From assembly GCA_018398805.1 (NCBI GenBank), contig JAGFBZ010000012.1, forward strand, positions 434,001 to 498,000: a stretch of 64,000 bases of DNA, given 5' to 3'. The translations under genes and the position numbers were made by a program. Source of the stretch: Hirundichthys speculiger. Its lineage: Eukaryota > Chordata > Actinopteri > Beloniformes > Exocoetidae. A model generated the notes under the pieces. The model was not told the origin of the DNA, did not search any database, and saw nothing but the letters and a program-made list of their open reading frames with translations. Positions 45,500 through 56,357 of the stretch are shown here, piece after piece (position 1 is the first letter of the stretch; every line of letters begins with the position of its first letter).

Positions 45500-46235
45500 T
45501 CCAGCTACATTTGACCCCGTAGACAGTATTCATTCAGCTCTGGAGTCGTTTAGGTCCTGTTTGACGGAGAGAGGTTAAAGGGTCAGGTCTGGGAGTTCCC
45601 CAAGGCTCTATTCTCGGGCCTCTCCTTTTCTTCCTTTGTTTGTTTCTGCTCAGGTTCACTTTTATGTGGATGATTCCCTTGTATTTTCACCCCTGAAGAA
45701 AAACATGGTAACTCTTTAAAAGTTTTATTGGCTTCAATATGCTGCAAAGATATCAAAGCCTGGTGGTATTAAACTTTTTTAAAATATTAATGACAGTAAC
45801 GCAGAGGTGATGATGTTTCTATGTTTCTGAACCCCGTGTTATTGTATCTTAAGCCTCTGGGAACCAACCTTGAATTTCAAATGAGCTGTGATTTTAACCT
45901 GGACAGACAGCAGGCTTTCACCTCCTCTTTATCTGCAGCCAGTTTCAAATGCTCTTGTCCTTACTGGAACCAGAGAGCTAGACCACATTTCCACTCTCCT
46001 TGCCTCCCTGCATTGGCTTCTCTCCATTTCATGATCGATTTTAAAAACTGTATTGTTCTAACCTCACTGACCATTTAGGTTTATCTGTCCCTCAAAACTC
46101 AAACAAGTTTCATTTAAACTGATGAACTCCAGTCGGCCTGTTTTAAATGCTATTTTAAAACTGTTATTTTTCAGTTTTTAATACAGTACTGCAGTCAGCT
46201 CTGTTGTTTAAAATATGCTTTGTAAATAAAGATTG
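45500..46235 (+). pseudogene. LINE reverse-transcriptase relic (L2/Rex1-like)
   Basis: Fragments in order: ATFDPVDSIHSALESFRSCL (about 45507), GVPQGSILGPLLFFL (45593-45637), then a decayed Y-V-D-D-S-L box near 45665 (YVDDSL), and WLPLHFMIDFK-like text near 46015. Ends near AATAAAGATTGG at 46228. It contains many stops. The stop-free part at 45821-46078 is a chance frame of the relic. It is followed 75 bp later by the exon candidate. Confidence 0.7.
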
Positions 46236-46311
46236 GATGGAAGTCATCTAGGTGTATGGGGATGTCTGCCCAAACACCCGGATGAGTGTTGAATGTGTCT
46301 GTAATGTGCAG

Positions 46312-46458
46312 GTAATGCCACAGCGAATGGAAATCAGTCCGCTTCAATCCCATCCTCCATCAGTCAACACAACCTGGGTTATCCAGCTGTGGGAGGTGGC
46401 CTGTCCAACCATATCCATCCACCCATGACAGCAGTCACTCACCAGCATTCCTTCCCAG
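46312..46458 (+). CDS. Candidate coding exon (147 bp), unrecognised protein
   Basis: Preceded by TGTCTGTAATGTGCAG and followed by CCCAG/GTGGCG. The segment is 147 bp, starts two bases into a codon and ends one base into the next, so it is symmetric (phase 1 to 1) and could be included or skipped without breaking a frame. The same frame has a stop (TAA at 46302) just upstream of the acceptor. Translation: NATANGNQSASIPSS, ISQHNLGYPAVGGGLS, NHIHPPMTAVTHQHSFP. Composition (N, S, H, P, G) resembles the flexible parts of nuclear regulators. No protein is recognised. Downstream the frame stays open to 46577, which weakens the case slightly. Confidence 0.35.
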
Positions 46459-46814
46459 GTGGCGTGCTTCGTTTCTCCGATCAGTTCCACGTCTATCTAA
46501 AGAGGTCCAGGCTCCAGACTCAGTCTTCGTCTTATAGCCGGCTGGTAATACAGGCTGGTGGGAGGGACTGTTTGTAGGTTCTGTAGAGTCTGTTAGACTC
46601 ATCACCAGTGAAGGAGAACTGGGAACAGGAATGGAAGATGAATGGCACAGGCTACACAAAAACCAAGAAAAAAGAAAAGACTGCAGCCGCTTTGAAAGCT
46701 GTGGGTGCAGTAATGGAGGAGGAATAGGTGCTAAGTTTCATTCAGAGGACCAGCATTATTACATTTCCATCACAGCAGGTTTTGCAGGAGTTCACACAGT
46801 CTCAGTTTTCACAT

Positions 46815-47470
46815 TTAGTGCGTTTACATGGGAATTTTAATTCCTCTTTCATTCAGAATTAAAATTAAATCAGATTTAAAATGACTAAAAATTACCACGT
46901 AAACACCTAATTCGAATGAAAATGTCTATTCCATATTAAACTTAATTCCGAAGTAAGTGGCTGGTTTATTCTGATTTTAAATCTGAATAGAATAATTCCA
47001 CGGTCATGTTTACACTCATTACGCTTTAAATTAATTCCGGTCTTTCTGTGCATGCTCGTTCCCTTGCCCGTCTGTCGCGATGACGCTTATATTCTGCGCT
47101 GGGCTTGTTTTCGAAAGAAAATCATCGACATGATGTTGTCGTGCTGCTGCTTAAAAAATAAAATCATAACAAATCCAAAAAGGATGCTAATAATGTAGTC
47201 CTCCATGTTGTTGCTAATCAAGTTAAGTTTGTTTTCTTCCGGTAGACGTAAATACATAAAGACGTCCGCCACCCCTATCCAATCAGAACCCTTCCCAACC
47301 TCCAGACCTTAAGCGGAATTGGATAAAGCCGATCAAACGTGTTTTCCATGTAAACCTCAATTCGGAATTACAATTTCCATGTAAACTCAAAGGAAAATAG
47401 TTTAATTCTGAATTATTTAATTCGGAATAATTAATTCCAAATTAAAAACCATCATGTAACCGTGGCCAGT
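46815..47470 (-). mobile_element. DNA transposon with GTTTACATG ends (PIF/Harbinger-like or other)
   Basis: Left end has GTGCGTTTACATGGG followed by AATTTTAATTCC; right end inverse has GGTTACATGATGG followed by TTTTAATTTGG. Near-terminal words TTAATTCCG and GGAATTA recur in both halves. On the minus strand 47087-47272 a 61-codon frame (MADVFMYLRLPEENK...) contains a hydrophobic stretch IISILFGFVMILFF. Target duplication is not clear, so the superfamily is uncertain; the coordinates are approximate. Confidence 0.6.
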
Positions 47471-47639
47471 GAATGTGGACACACTGTCCACCACTCTGAG
47501 AGGAAGACAAAGTATGCAGAAACTCCAGGAATTATCTGTTTTTTCTGCATTCATTTGCCAAAAAAACGTGATGTGATCTTCATGTAAAAGCATGATTGAA
47601 TGCATCCAATTTGGCATTCAGAATATTCCAGGAAAAAGT

Positions 47640-47795
47640 AAGTGACCCCATAGATCACAGTATTTGTTCAGCTCTGGAGTATTTTAGGTCCTGTTTGGCA
47701 GGGAGAGGTTAAATGGTCAGGTCTGGGAGTTCCCCAAGGCCCTATTCTCGGGCCTCTCCTTTTCCTCCTTTATTTGGAGCTAACAGCTGGTTGCA
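47640..47795 (+). pseudogene. Short LINE reverse-transcriptase scrap
   Basis: Same family as 45500-46235: PIDHSICSALEYFRSCL then GVPQGPILGPLLFLLYL (shifted frames). It covers only the region around the G-V-P-Q-G motif. Confidence 0.65.
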
Positions 47796-48952
47796 GGGGC
47801 TTCAACAAGTGCTTTCAGTGTCTCTGCATCAGAGCTCCACAACGTCCAGGAGGAATCCTGGACCGTCCCTCCGTTCTCTATAGCTCTGTTGAGTTTATTC
47901 CACAGCATCTCCGGGGTCTGGGTTCTGACTGGACAGCTCTAGAAGGTAGATTACACTATGTTGGATTTACTTCCATGCTTAGTGCCATTGTCCCTCTGCA
48001 TCACAACTCCTACTGGGCGTCCGCTGGTGGACAGACACCCTGGCATCATCCTGGAGGAGATTTGGATAATCTTGAGAACTCATCTTCCTGTCCAGGACGC
48101 CACGTGGGCCGGACCCCGAGGCGGTAAGTCGAGCCAAAAATCATTACGCTCCCTCCACCAGAGCTCAGTTGTAGCTCCCTGTGTTGTATGTGTGAGAGCA
48201 AATGTGGTTTTAAACATATAAATTCAGGATTAACTCAGTCTGACGCCTCTCCCACGTCTCACCAACAAAATGGATGTTTGTTGTTATTTTATACCTTCAG
48301 TGTCCATGCGGCTATATGACAGTATCCCTCCTAATCCCATTGTCATTTTAATATAGATTCAAACCAGCGCAGCTGCTGAAGTACCGGAGGGATTACCTCA
48401 CACATCCCATGTAATCCTCTTTTTGAACTGTATTGATTACAGGTTCAGAGAGGAGAGGAAGAAACTCCCTTGACTTTGATATTATACAGTTTTTCTGTAA
48501 AGCTACTGCAACATCAATTATGTCAGGGACTTTAGAAAACCAAGACGCCGCTGATGCGTTGACAACTCTTTAGCTGATACTGTAAAAACTGAAAGGCTGT
48601 TTGGTGACACCTTTGCTTACTGAAAGAGCAACGTTTGCATAAATTTGTAGTTGTGCTCTTGTCACACACTGACAAAAGTGAAAATCACTGACTTTTGCTA
48701 TGAGATAATACTCTAGTAGTTATAGTGAAGGGTCCTCTTTACTAATGGGATGCTCCTATTTAACTTTATTGATACCACCTTACAGGCGGGAGTCATCGAG
48801 GGGCTCAGTGTCCTGCTCAAAGACACTTCCACACATGATGAGGCTGGTGATGAAAATATGAGCTCATTCTGAATGTGATGGCAGCAAAACACCAGAGTTT
48901 AGTCCTCGCTCTGGCAAGAGCTGGTTTGAGGACCGCAAGGCTCTAGTGGGGT
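47796..48952. other. No gene seen
   Basis: Unique-looking. Frames at 47774-48127 and 47958-48221 overlap and have no domain. 48460-48700 is repeat-free. Confidence 0.35.
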
Positions 48953-50390
48953 TCATGAATAGGGAGGAGCAAGGCCATTAAGGGATTTAAAAACAAAGAT
49001 TAACATTTTAAAATCAATTGTGAAAGAAATATGAGGGCCAGTGAAGGGCAAATAAAACTGGGGTGATGTGTTCCTGACGTCGAGTGTTGATTAAAAAGCG
49101 AGCAGCGGCATTCTGGACAAGCTGAAGACGGCTAAGTAAAGACTTGAAGACACCAACATTCAAAGCATTGCAATAATCAATTCTTGAGTTTATAAAAGCA
49201 CTCATTTTTTTTCCAAGTCTGCATGATTTAAAAATGGTTTTACTGGTTTTGTTAAAACCCGTGACTGATAAAAACTGGCCCTGACCACGCTGTCGAATTT
49301 TAAGCTGCAATCAAAAATAACTCCAAGATTCCTCACAGAAGATTTCATCTTAGAATTCAAATTCAATTCAAATATACTTTATTAATCCCCCAAGGGATAA
49401 ATTCAGGTTTCAGTACACCAGTCTGGTGTACTAGAGGAGCTGCCGGCGTCCAGCGCTCCTTTTCATGCCCGGTCCCGTGGTCCGAGTGCTAACTCCAGTT
49501 AACAGCCGTTAAAACAGTTAACAGCCGTTAAAACCAGTATATCTCCATAATGATGACAAGTGAGATATCTCCAGGTCAGAGGAGGAAACACCGATGAACC
49601 CAACTGTCTCCTCTGGGAAGACTGAGCTCCTTCAGTCCGGCGAGTAACGGAGCCGACCGTCCCAGAGCCCGGTTCATCCTGCGGACCGGACCAGGCCGCT
49701 GTCGTCTCCCCGGCGGTGCTGGGCCCCACCAGGTCACCAGACGGCCCCTGCCAGGTCAGCTGACCCATCCGGCGTGTAGACTGCTGGACGGGGGCAGCAT
49801 GCCGCCGCTACGTCGGGGGCTCCCGTCCCGGCTCCGTGACGCTGCAGCCCGGATCCAGTGGCGGTGGTAGCCGCGGGTAGCAGTTCAGGACTACTTAGCT
49901 TAGCTTTCCCGAACCGGCCTCCAGCGACACCGTCCACGTCCGTGGCGGCAGGTCTCCACCAGCCGCAAGAGGACCCCTGCAGACAGTATGTCGACATCCG
50001 ACCCCAGATCACCACAAACCGGGCACAAACTGGAGCGTCTAGTGTCCAGCGTCGCAGGGATAAGTCCCGGAGCAGCAGCAAGTAGCCTCCATGCCAGGCG
50101 TCGTCTGGGCAATGAAGACGATAGGCAAGAATTAGATCACCAGAGTGCTGAATCACCAAAGCGAACATACTCCATTTTATCTTCATTTAAGTGCAGAAAA
50201 ATTTGCCCTAACTACATTTTAATATCTGCAGTGCAGTCAGTTAGGGTTTGAAGAGTACCACTTTTGTTTGGGAGCACAGGAAGATAAATTTGCAAGTCAT
50301 CTGCATAGCAATGAAAGGCTAGGTTCTGCCTGGCTTTGATAGAGACCAGAGGCAACATATAAAGTGAAAACAATAAAGGGCCCAGTATGT
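48953..50390 (-). pseudogene. LINE ORF2 fragment (minus strand) split by a retroposon
   Basis: Sister of the LINE at 22380. The minus strand reads, from 50390 down: FSLYMLPLVSIKARQNLAF-type text, then LNEDKMEYV; after the inserted element (49358-50127), NLGVIFDCSLKFD, then SRIDYCNALNVGVFK and LQLVQNAAARFLINTRR (49050-49150). Conserved words AAARFL and HITPVLFAL are intact. The 5' end is lost just after the G-S-I-L-G-P motif, and the 3' end inside the last 60 residues. Confidence 0.82.
49358..50127 (-). mobile_element. GC-rich retroposon, copy 2, inserted in the LINE
   Basis: Minus-strand copy of the element at 42339-43111. AGAATT is duplicated at 49352-49357 and 50128-50133, beside the tail and the 5' start respectively. 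Its tail repeats AATTCA units. The internal sequence differs from copy 1 by scattered substitutions and a few short gaps. Confidence 0.75.
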
Positions 50391-51537
50391 GCTCCCAAAA
50401 ACAAAAGTGTCTGAGTAAAGAACGCCGTCAGTCCTGTCATCCGCACGTGCAGGTTCAAGCTCTATGAAGCAAAGAAGAAGCAGTTTGTGAGCGTGTTCCA
50501 GAAATGTCACTGTCTTCTCTCAAAGATCATTTCAGATGGAGTGAAGCAAAGTGGGAAACTGTCCTGTGATCAGACCTGTCAGGATCTGATGGCTGCCTGT
50601 CTCCTTATCAGTCTCCTTTCAAAAGCCTCCCTCTCTGTCTTCTCTCAGTGTGTTTCTCGGCTCGAGTTGTCCCAGAAACGATGCCAGGATCATAAAAAGT
50701 TATGCAACACAAAACATGCTCAACATGCAGGGCTGTAGTTTCCAGATGGGCGTGAATGTAGCTAAGCATAACACAAGGAGCCTCATTAAACATTGATGCA
50801 GCAATCGCGTGAAGAAGTCAAGATGGACGAACTGCAGCTGCAAACTCTGGAGTTTGAAAGTCCCCAAAGGAACAATGATGGACAAAACAGCAGAGTTCCT
50901 TGTCCTGGATGAGCAGCCCCTGTCTGTTTTTGAAAATGTTTAGCTTTGCTCCATAACTGAACTTCTGGAGCAGCGGTTCAGTTTCCCAGATCAGGAGTAG
51001 ATCTCTGAAAATGCTCTCCAAACGGTCTCACTGATCACAAAACGAGTCAGGGACATGTGGATCCCCAACAAGTTCAACTGTCAAAATATAGATAGCTTTT
51101 TATTTCTGATACCCAAAGCTCAGGAATCGGAAAGAGAAGATGGCATCAGAGCTTCAACCTTCAGCAGGACGAGACTAACACACGCTGCCTCTGTTACAAA
51201 AGCGCTGAACTGGACCTCCTGCAGTCCAACCTTTCACCGACTGAAATATCTGAAACAACATGAAATGCAGAAGAAGACAAACGCTGAGCAGCTCCAGTCC
51301 TCTATCAGACAGAGCTCTTCAGCTGTTCTCCTCACCTCCCAGACCTACGTGGACATTTATGAATACCATCTCAGGATGAACCGTCTCCATACTTTCAGCG
51401 TTTGACATGTTTCCTGCATCCCACTGTGAATAAAACATGTATTTTTATAAGACTCCCACATTGCACACTTCAGTATCCCAACATTTTTTGGATCTGATCA
51501 TAAACCCGTTCCTGCGAGCTTTAAATATGATCCAGGA
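50391..51537. other. No gene seen
   Basis: Unique-looking DNA. The frame at 51055-51405 is Ser/Gln/Lys-rich but lacks a domain, start context or splice signals of note. Confidence 0.35.
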
Positions 51538-51545
51538 ACAGCCAG

Positions 51546-53805
51546 CAAGGTTGTTATCGTTAACAAAAACAAACAAAATAACGAAAACTAGAATTGAAAA
51601 AACTCTTTCGTTAACTGAAATAAAATAAAAAAATAGTTTAAAAAAAAACGATAACTAACTGAAACTGTATTATGTGTTTATAAAACAAACTAAAATGAAC
51701 TACGATAATGTCAAGAACATCCTTCATTTTCGTATATGTAATTTTTTTTTCTCATAAACGTTTGAAATCTATTAACTTCGCTCCGCCATACAACAACAGC
51801 AAAAAAAAAAAAAAAAAGTGATCAGCACTGATGGCTGTGGCAAAAGTTGGGAGAAAGCGGCTCAGTCCTATTTGGGATTTCTTTGACTATGACTGTGTTA
51901 ACGATAAAAATAAGAGCCTTGTTGTAGAAGCAGGTGATACAATGTGTGGAATACTTCTGAAGGAGAAAAAAACCCACGAATCTGAAAGTCCATTTGAAAA
52001 GCTCACACAAGAAGGCTAACCAAGACTAGCTGGATAAGATAGCCTAACCTAGCCCCCTGGAAAGAAGGCTAACCAAGACTAGCTGGATAAGCTAGCCTAA
52101 GCTAGCCCCCTGGAAAGAAGGCTAACCAAGACTACCTGGATAAGCTAGCCTAAGCTAGCCCCCTGGAAAGAAGCTAACCAAGACTAGCTGGATAAGCTAG
52201 CCTAAGCTAGCCCCCTGGAAAGAGGCTAACCAAGACCTGGATAAGCTAGCCTAAGCTAGCCCCCTGGAAAGAAGGCTAACCAAGACTACCTGGATAAGCT
52301 AGCCTAAGCTAGCCCCTTGGAAAGAAAGCTAACCAAGACTTGCTGGATAAGCTAGCCTATGCTAGCCCCCTGGAAAGAAGGCTAACCAAGACTACCTGGA
52401 TAAGCTAGCCTAAGCTAGCCCCCTGGAAAGAAGGCTAACCAAGACCTGGATAAGCTAGCCTAAGCTAGCCCCCTGGAAAAGAAGGCTAACCAAGACTACC
52501 TGGATAAGCTAGCCTAAGCTAGCCCCCTGGAAAGAAGGCTAACCAAGACTACCTGGATAAGCTAGCCTAAGCTAGCCCCCTGGAAAGAAGGCTAACCAAG
52601 ACTACCTGGATAAGCTAGCCTATGCTAGCCCCCTGGAAAGAAGGCTAACCAAGACTAGCTGGATAAGCTAGCCTAAGCTAGCCCCCTGGAAAGAAGGCTA
52701 ACAAGACTACCTGGAAAGCTAGCCTAATCTAGCCCCTTGGAAAGAAGGCTAACCAAGACTACCTGGATAAGCTAGCCTAAGCTAGCCCCCTGGAAAGAAG
52801 GCTAACCAAGACTAGCTGGATAAGCTAGCCTAAGCTAGCCCCCTGGAAAGAAGGCTAACCAAGACTAGCTGGATAAGCTAGCCTAATCTAGCCCCTTGGA
52901 AAGAAGGCTAACCAAGACTACCTGGATAAGCTAGCCTAAGCTAGCCCCCTGGAAAGAAGGCTAACCAAGACTAGCTGGATAAGCTAGCCTAAGCTAGCCC
53001 CCTGGAAAGAAGGCTAACCAAGACTAGCTGGATAAGCTAGCATAAGCTAGCCCCCTGGAAAGAAGGCTAACCAAGACTAGCTGGATAAGCTAGCCTAATC
53101 TAGCCCCTTGGAAAGAAGGCTAACCAAGACTACCTGGATAAGCTAGCCTAAGCTAGCCCCCTGGAAAGAAGGCTAACCAAGACTAGCTGGATAAGCTAGC
53201 CTAAGCTAGCCCCCTGGAAAGAAGGCTAACCAAGACTAGCTGGATAAGCTAGCATAAGCTAGCCCCCTGGAAAGAAGGCTAACCAAGACTACCTGGATAA
53301 GCTAGCCTAAGCTAGCCCCCTGGAAAGAAGGCTAACCAAGACTAGCTGGATAAGCTAGCCTAAGCTAGCCCCCTGGAAAGAGAAGCTACAGCTGCAGGCC
53401 AGTCAGCGTTGGGAAGGAACGGGAGAAAACAGCATCTATAATGGACTGTTTCCATGGAGACCAGATAGCTGCTGGTCAGTAAATACGCAGGAACACCACA
53501 AGAGGGAAGATGCATTGATAAATATGTTTATTGAGACCAGAATGTAAACACGATTCGATAGCCTTCAAAAAGTTCAGTGCTTCACTCCAACCAAAATTAC
53601 AACCCTAATTTACAAAATAAAACTAAAACTAACACTGAAACTAGTGAAAACTAAACTAAAACTAAGTATTTCAAAACAAAAACAAATAAAAACTAGCAAA
53701 ACTGCTCTAAAATCAAATTTAAACTAACTGAATTTGGAAAAAACGAAACTAAAAACTAAATAAAAACTAAAACTAATGGAAAATCCAAAACTATTAATAA
53801 CCCTG
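51546..53805 (+). mobile_element. BED-finger hAT transposon, copy 2 (26 minisatellite units)
   Basis: Starts CAAGGTTGTTATCG and ends CTATTAATAACCCTG; flanks ACAGCCAG (51538-51545) and GAAGCCAG (53806-53813) match at 6 of 8. At 51831-52019 there is a 62-codon frame with SPIWDFFDYDCVNDKNK and TMCGILLKEK, the same BED relic as at 12833 but shifted afterwards. The 53-bp array fills 1.37 kb; the 3' part (GAGAAGCTACAGCTGC to the end) is collinear with copies 1 and 3. Confidence 0.92.
52014..53382 (+). repeat. 53-bp minisatellite inside the hAT, 26 units
   Basis: The unit is AAGGCTAACCAAGACTAGC, TGGATAAGCTAGCCTAAGC, TAGCCCCCTGGAAAG. Variant words mark particular units: TAATCTAGCCCCTTGG (units ending near 52737, 52896, 53108) and AGCATAAGC (near 53055 and 53267). 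Units 17-20 and 21-24 (about 52844-53055 and 53056-53267) share the same variant order, a 212-bp block duplication. Confidence 0.97.
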
Positions 53806-53813
53806 GAAGCCAG

Positions 53814-54753
53814 GATGTAATTTATGTTTCTTGATCCATCACTTCCTCGGCAGGACGACAGCAGCTCAGTCTGTAATGTCTGGAAGAGCAGAAAACAGAG
53901 TGTTTGTGGCTGAATGTGTCTGAGAGCCAGTCAGTAAGTGACAACGATAACAGGACTGATAGACAATTGCAGGGTGACTCGGCTCCCATTTCCAGAACGT
54001 CCCCGGTGATTACCTCGGCCCACTCTGGTTTCATCTCCATCCCCGTGCACACGCTCAAACAGCACCGACTTACAAAAGCTCCCTGAGCCTTAAATAGAGA
54101 CAGAGATCCGTGCAAACAACATCTAACACCTCGACATGTCGGAGAGGAGGGAAGGACGGCGCTGGGAGGAGAAGAAAAGCGGGGCTGAGGAAGCTAATTC
54201 GTACCTGCAGATGTGGAACAAACAACACGCATTTCACTTCCTGTCCGTGTTCCCAGCAGTCTGCTGCCGTCTGTGTCTAAGTACACGTTGTGATTTGGAG
54301 AAGATCAGGAGCTTAAACGCTCACAGACAGACCACCTACAGGAGCAGACGGCGTCCCGGCGAACGCTGACAGCCTTTATGAGCGGTAAAAGCGCCGCGTG
54401 CGTGAACAATGTGGGAGAGCTCGGCCGGCGGCCAGCGCTGATGACACCACAGACGCTACGCGGCGTGTGCGGGACGTCGAGCGTGCCGACTGCAAAAACT
54501 ATTTTCTTTGTCCGCCAGAAAGTAAAATCTTGATTGGAAACAGAGGTGCCTATTACAGTCAGAGGTAATCACAGGGTTGAGTGACGGCGTGCATCACAGG
54601 AGGAAGGGAAGGGAAAAAAAGGGCCCTTCTGGCAAACGCAGTGGCAGAGCAGGGCGTGGTGGTGTGGGACGAGGATGGGGATCATTTGTGTTGTTCAGGC
54701 GCTTATTTACTGCAGGAAACAGTAGCCAGGCATGTGAGGAGGAGAATGTAGAT
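53814..54753. other. No gene seen
   Basis: Unique-looking; G/A-rich at 54590-54690. Frames at 54136-54369 and 54577-54831 are Arg/Gly-rich and unsupported; the second runs into the hAT at 54754. Confidence 0.35.
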
Positions 54754-55851
54754 CAGGGCTGTCAGACTCATTTTCACTCAGGGCCACATCAGCATCATGG
54801 TGGCCCTAGAAGGGTCAGATCAACAGCATGAATGCAACAAAATGCAATGAAAATCAAAATAAATTAAACTACACTTTAATATATTTTAAAATAACAGTTT
54901 CTGTATTTATTATGTATTCAAGTTTCAAGTCCATCAGTTCTGAAAATCTTCTTGATGTCTGGTTAATAGTAAGATACCGGTATCGTTGTGGGTAAAGACG
55001 AAATGCATTGTGGGAGGTGTAGTTTATTGCCAGTATGCGCTTTAAAGAGGTGTAAGCTTATATCAAGTCTTATAATATTGGTTTAATATGTGAGCCAATA
55101 CACTGATCCCTTATTTTTCACGGTTAATGGGGACCGGCGCCCCCCCGCGACAATTAAAATCCAAGATCTGGCACCGGAGCCCCCCGAGCCTCAATCATGT
55201 GTTTAAAATATGTTTAAAAACCGCACAAAAGTAGCAAAACAAGACAAAGGCTCAACTGTGGTCTTTCTGTTTCCTTCACAGCCTCTGGTCTCTGAACCGT
55301 AGTAAACAAACCGCTGGTCTTGTGCTATTTTTGGCTCGTAATTAGCGGCTAACACGCTAACAACAACAAAAGAAACAGTCCGGTTTTCTCTGCATGGAAC
55401 GGGAACTTTATTCTGGCACTGCAGGAACTTGTAACATCACACAGGTTGTATTGTTGGGCTCCTGTCGGTTAACAGAGAATGTAAATCTATACATGCTCAC
55501 TACACTTTTCATCTAACCTTGTTTTCATTCTGCCGTCCCACGACACACACCCTACATTACCCATAAGGCCACGCCATTACCCATAAGGCCACCTTCTTAA
55601 AGGGGCCAGGCTGGCTCACAGCATTTCTTCACTGTGAGAGAATGCGCACAACATCCTGTGATGTTTCTGTGATTTAAAAAAAATTTTAAATTATATTATA
55701 TATTTCTGAAAAATATCCGCAAATAACTAAAACTGCAGAACTTAAACCACGAAGTGGCAAGGAATCACTGTAATGCACAAGCTCTCGAGGGCCACATTGA
55801 GTGATGTGGCGGCCCACATTTGGCCCGCGGGCCTTGTGTTTGACACATGTG
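54754..55851. mobile_element. hAT (Charlie-like) non-autonomous transposon with nested MITE
   Basis: Left end CAGGGCTGTCAGACTC, then CTCAGGGCCACATC; right end inverse CACATGTGTCAAACAC, then GGCCCGCGGGCC. ATGTAGAT (54746-54753) and ATGTAGAG (55852-55859) match at 7 of 8. A Tigger-like element lies inside (55101-55770). No transposase frame is seen. Confidence 0.9.
55101..55770. mobile_element. Tigger/mariner-like element nested in the hAT
   Basis: Starts CACTGATCCCTTATTT after TA and ends GGCAAGGAATCACTG before TA, so the ends pair as C-A-(C/G)-T-G-A-T-(C/T)-C-C-T-T. Inner text (CACGGTTAATGGGG, then CCGCACAAAAGTAG) is of the type seen in pogo/Tigger derivatives. No open frame. Confidence 0.8.
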
Positions 55852-56357
55852 ATGTAGAGACATAGCGGGCCAGCAGCACCAGTCACCTGACTGCAGTCGT
55901 CAGCACGGAGGCTCTGAACCTGAGAGCGACGGAGATGTGGATGTAAAGCTGTTGATCTGACCCCGACGCTAACGACACCAACAGCTCCATCCAAGGTTTG
56001 AAAATAATAGTTTCAGTGACACCGTCGCCGGCAGCTCACGGCGGAGGCGGCGGGCCCGCCACAGAGGTCGTTTTATGATCCTTCAAAGATCACAGAGCCA
56101 CAGCGCCGTCGCACCGACGGGCATTCATCATGAGGCGCGCTGCACAGTCGAGTCGGTGTTTAAACAAGCGAGCAGACGAACAAACAGCAGAGCGGAGAGA
56201 GCAGCCTGGTGTCTGTGTGGGTGTCAAAGGAAGATCCTCTACACCGTCTCTGAAGATGCACTTCTCTCTCATGTGCTCTCACGTCTTCAAAACAACTACT
56301 TTTGGTCATTCGGCATCTTGACTGGCTGAGCGAAGTCACGCTCCTCAGGTAGAATGC

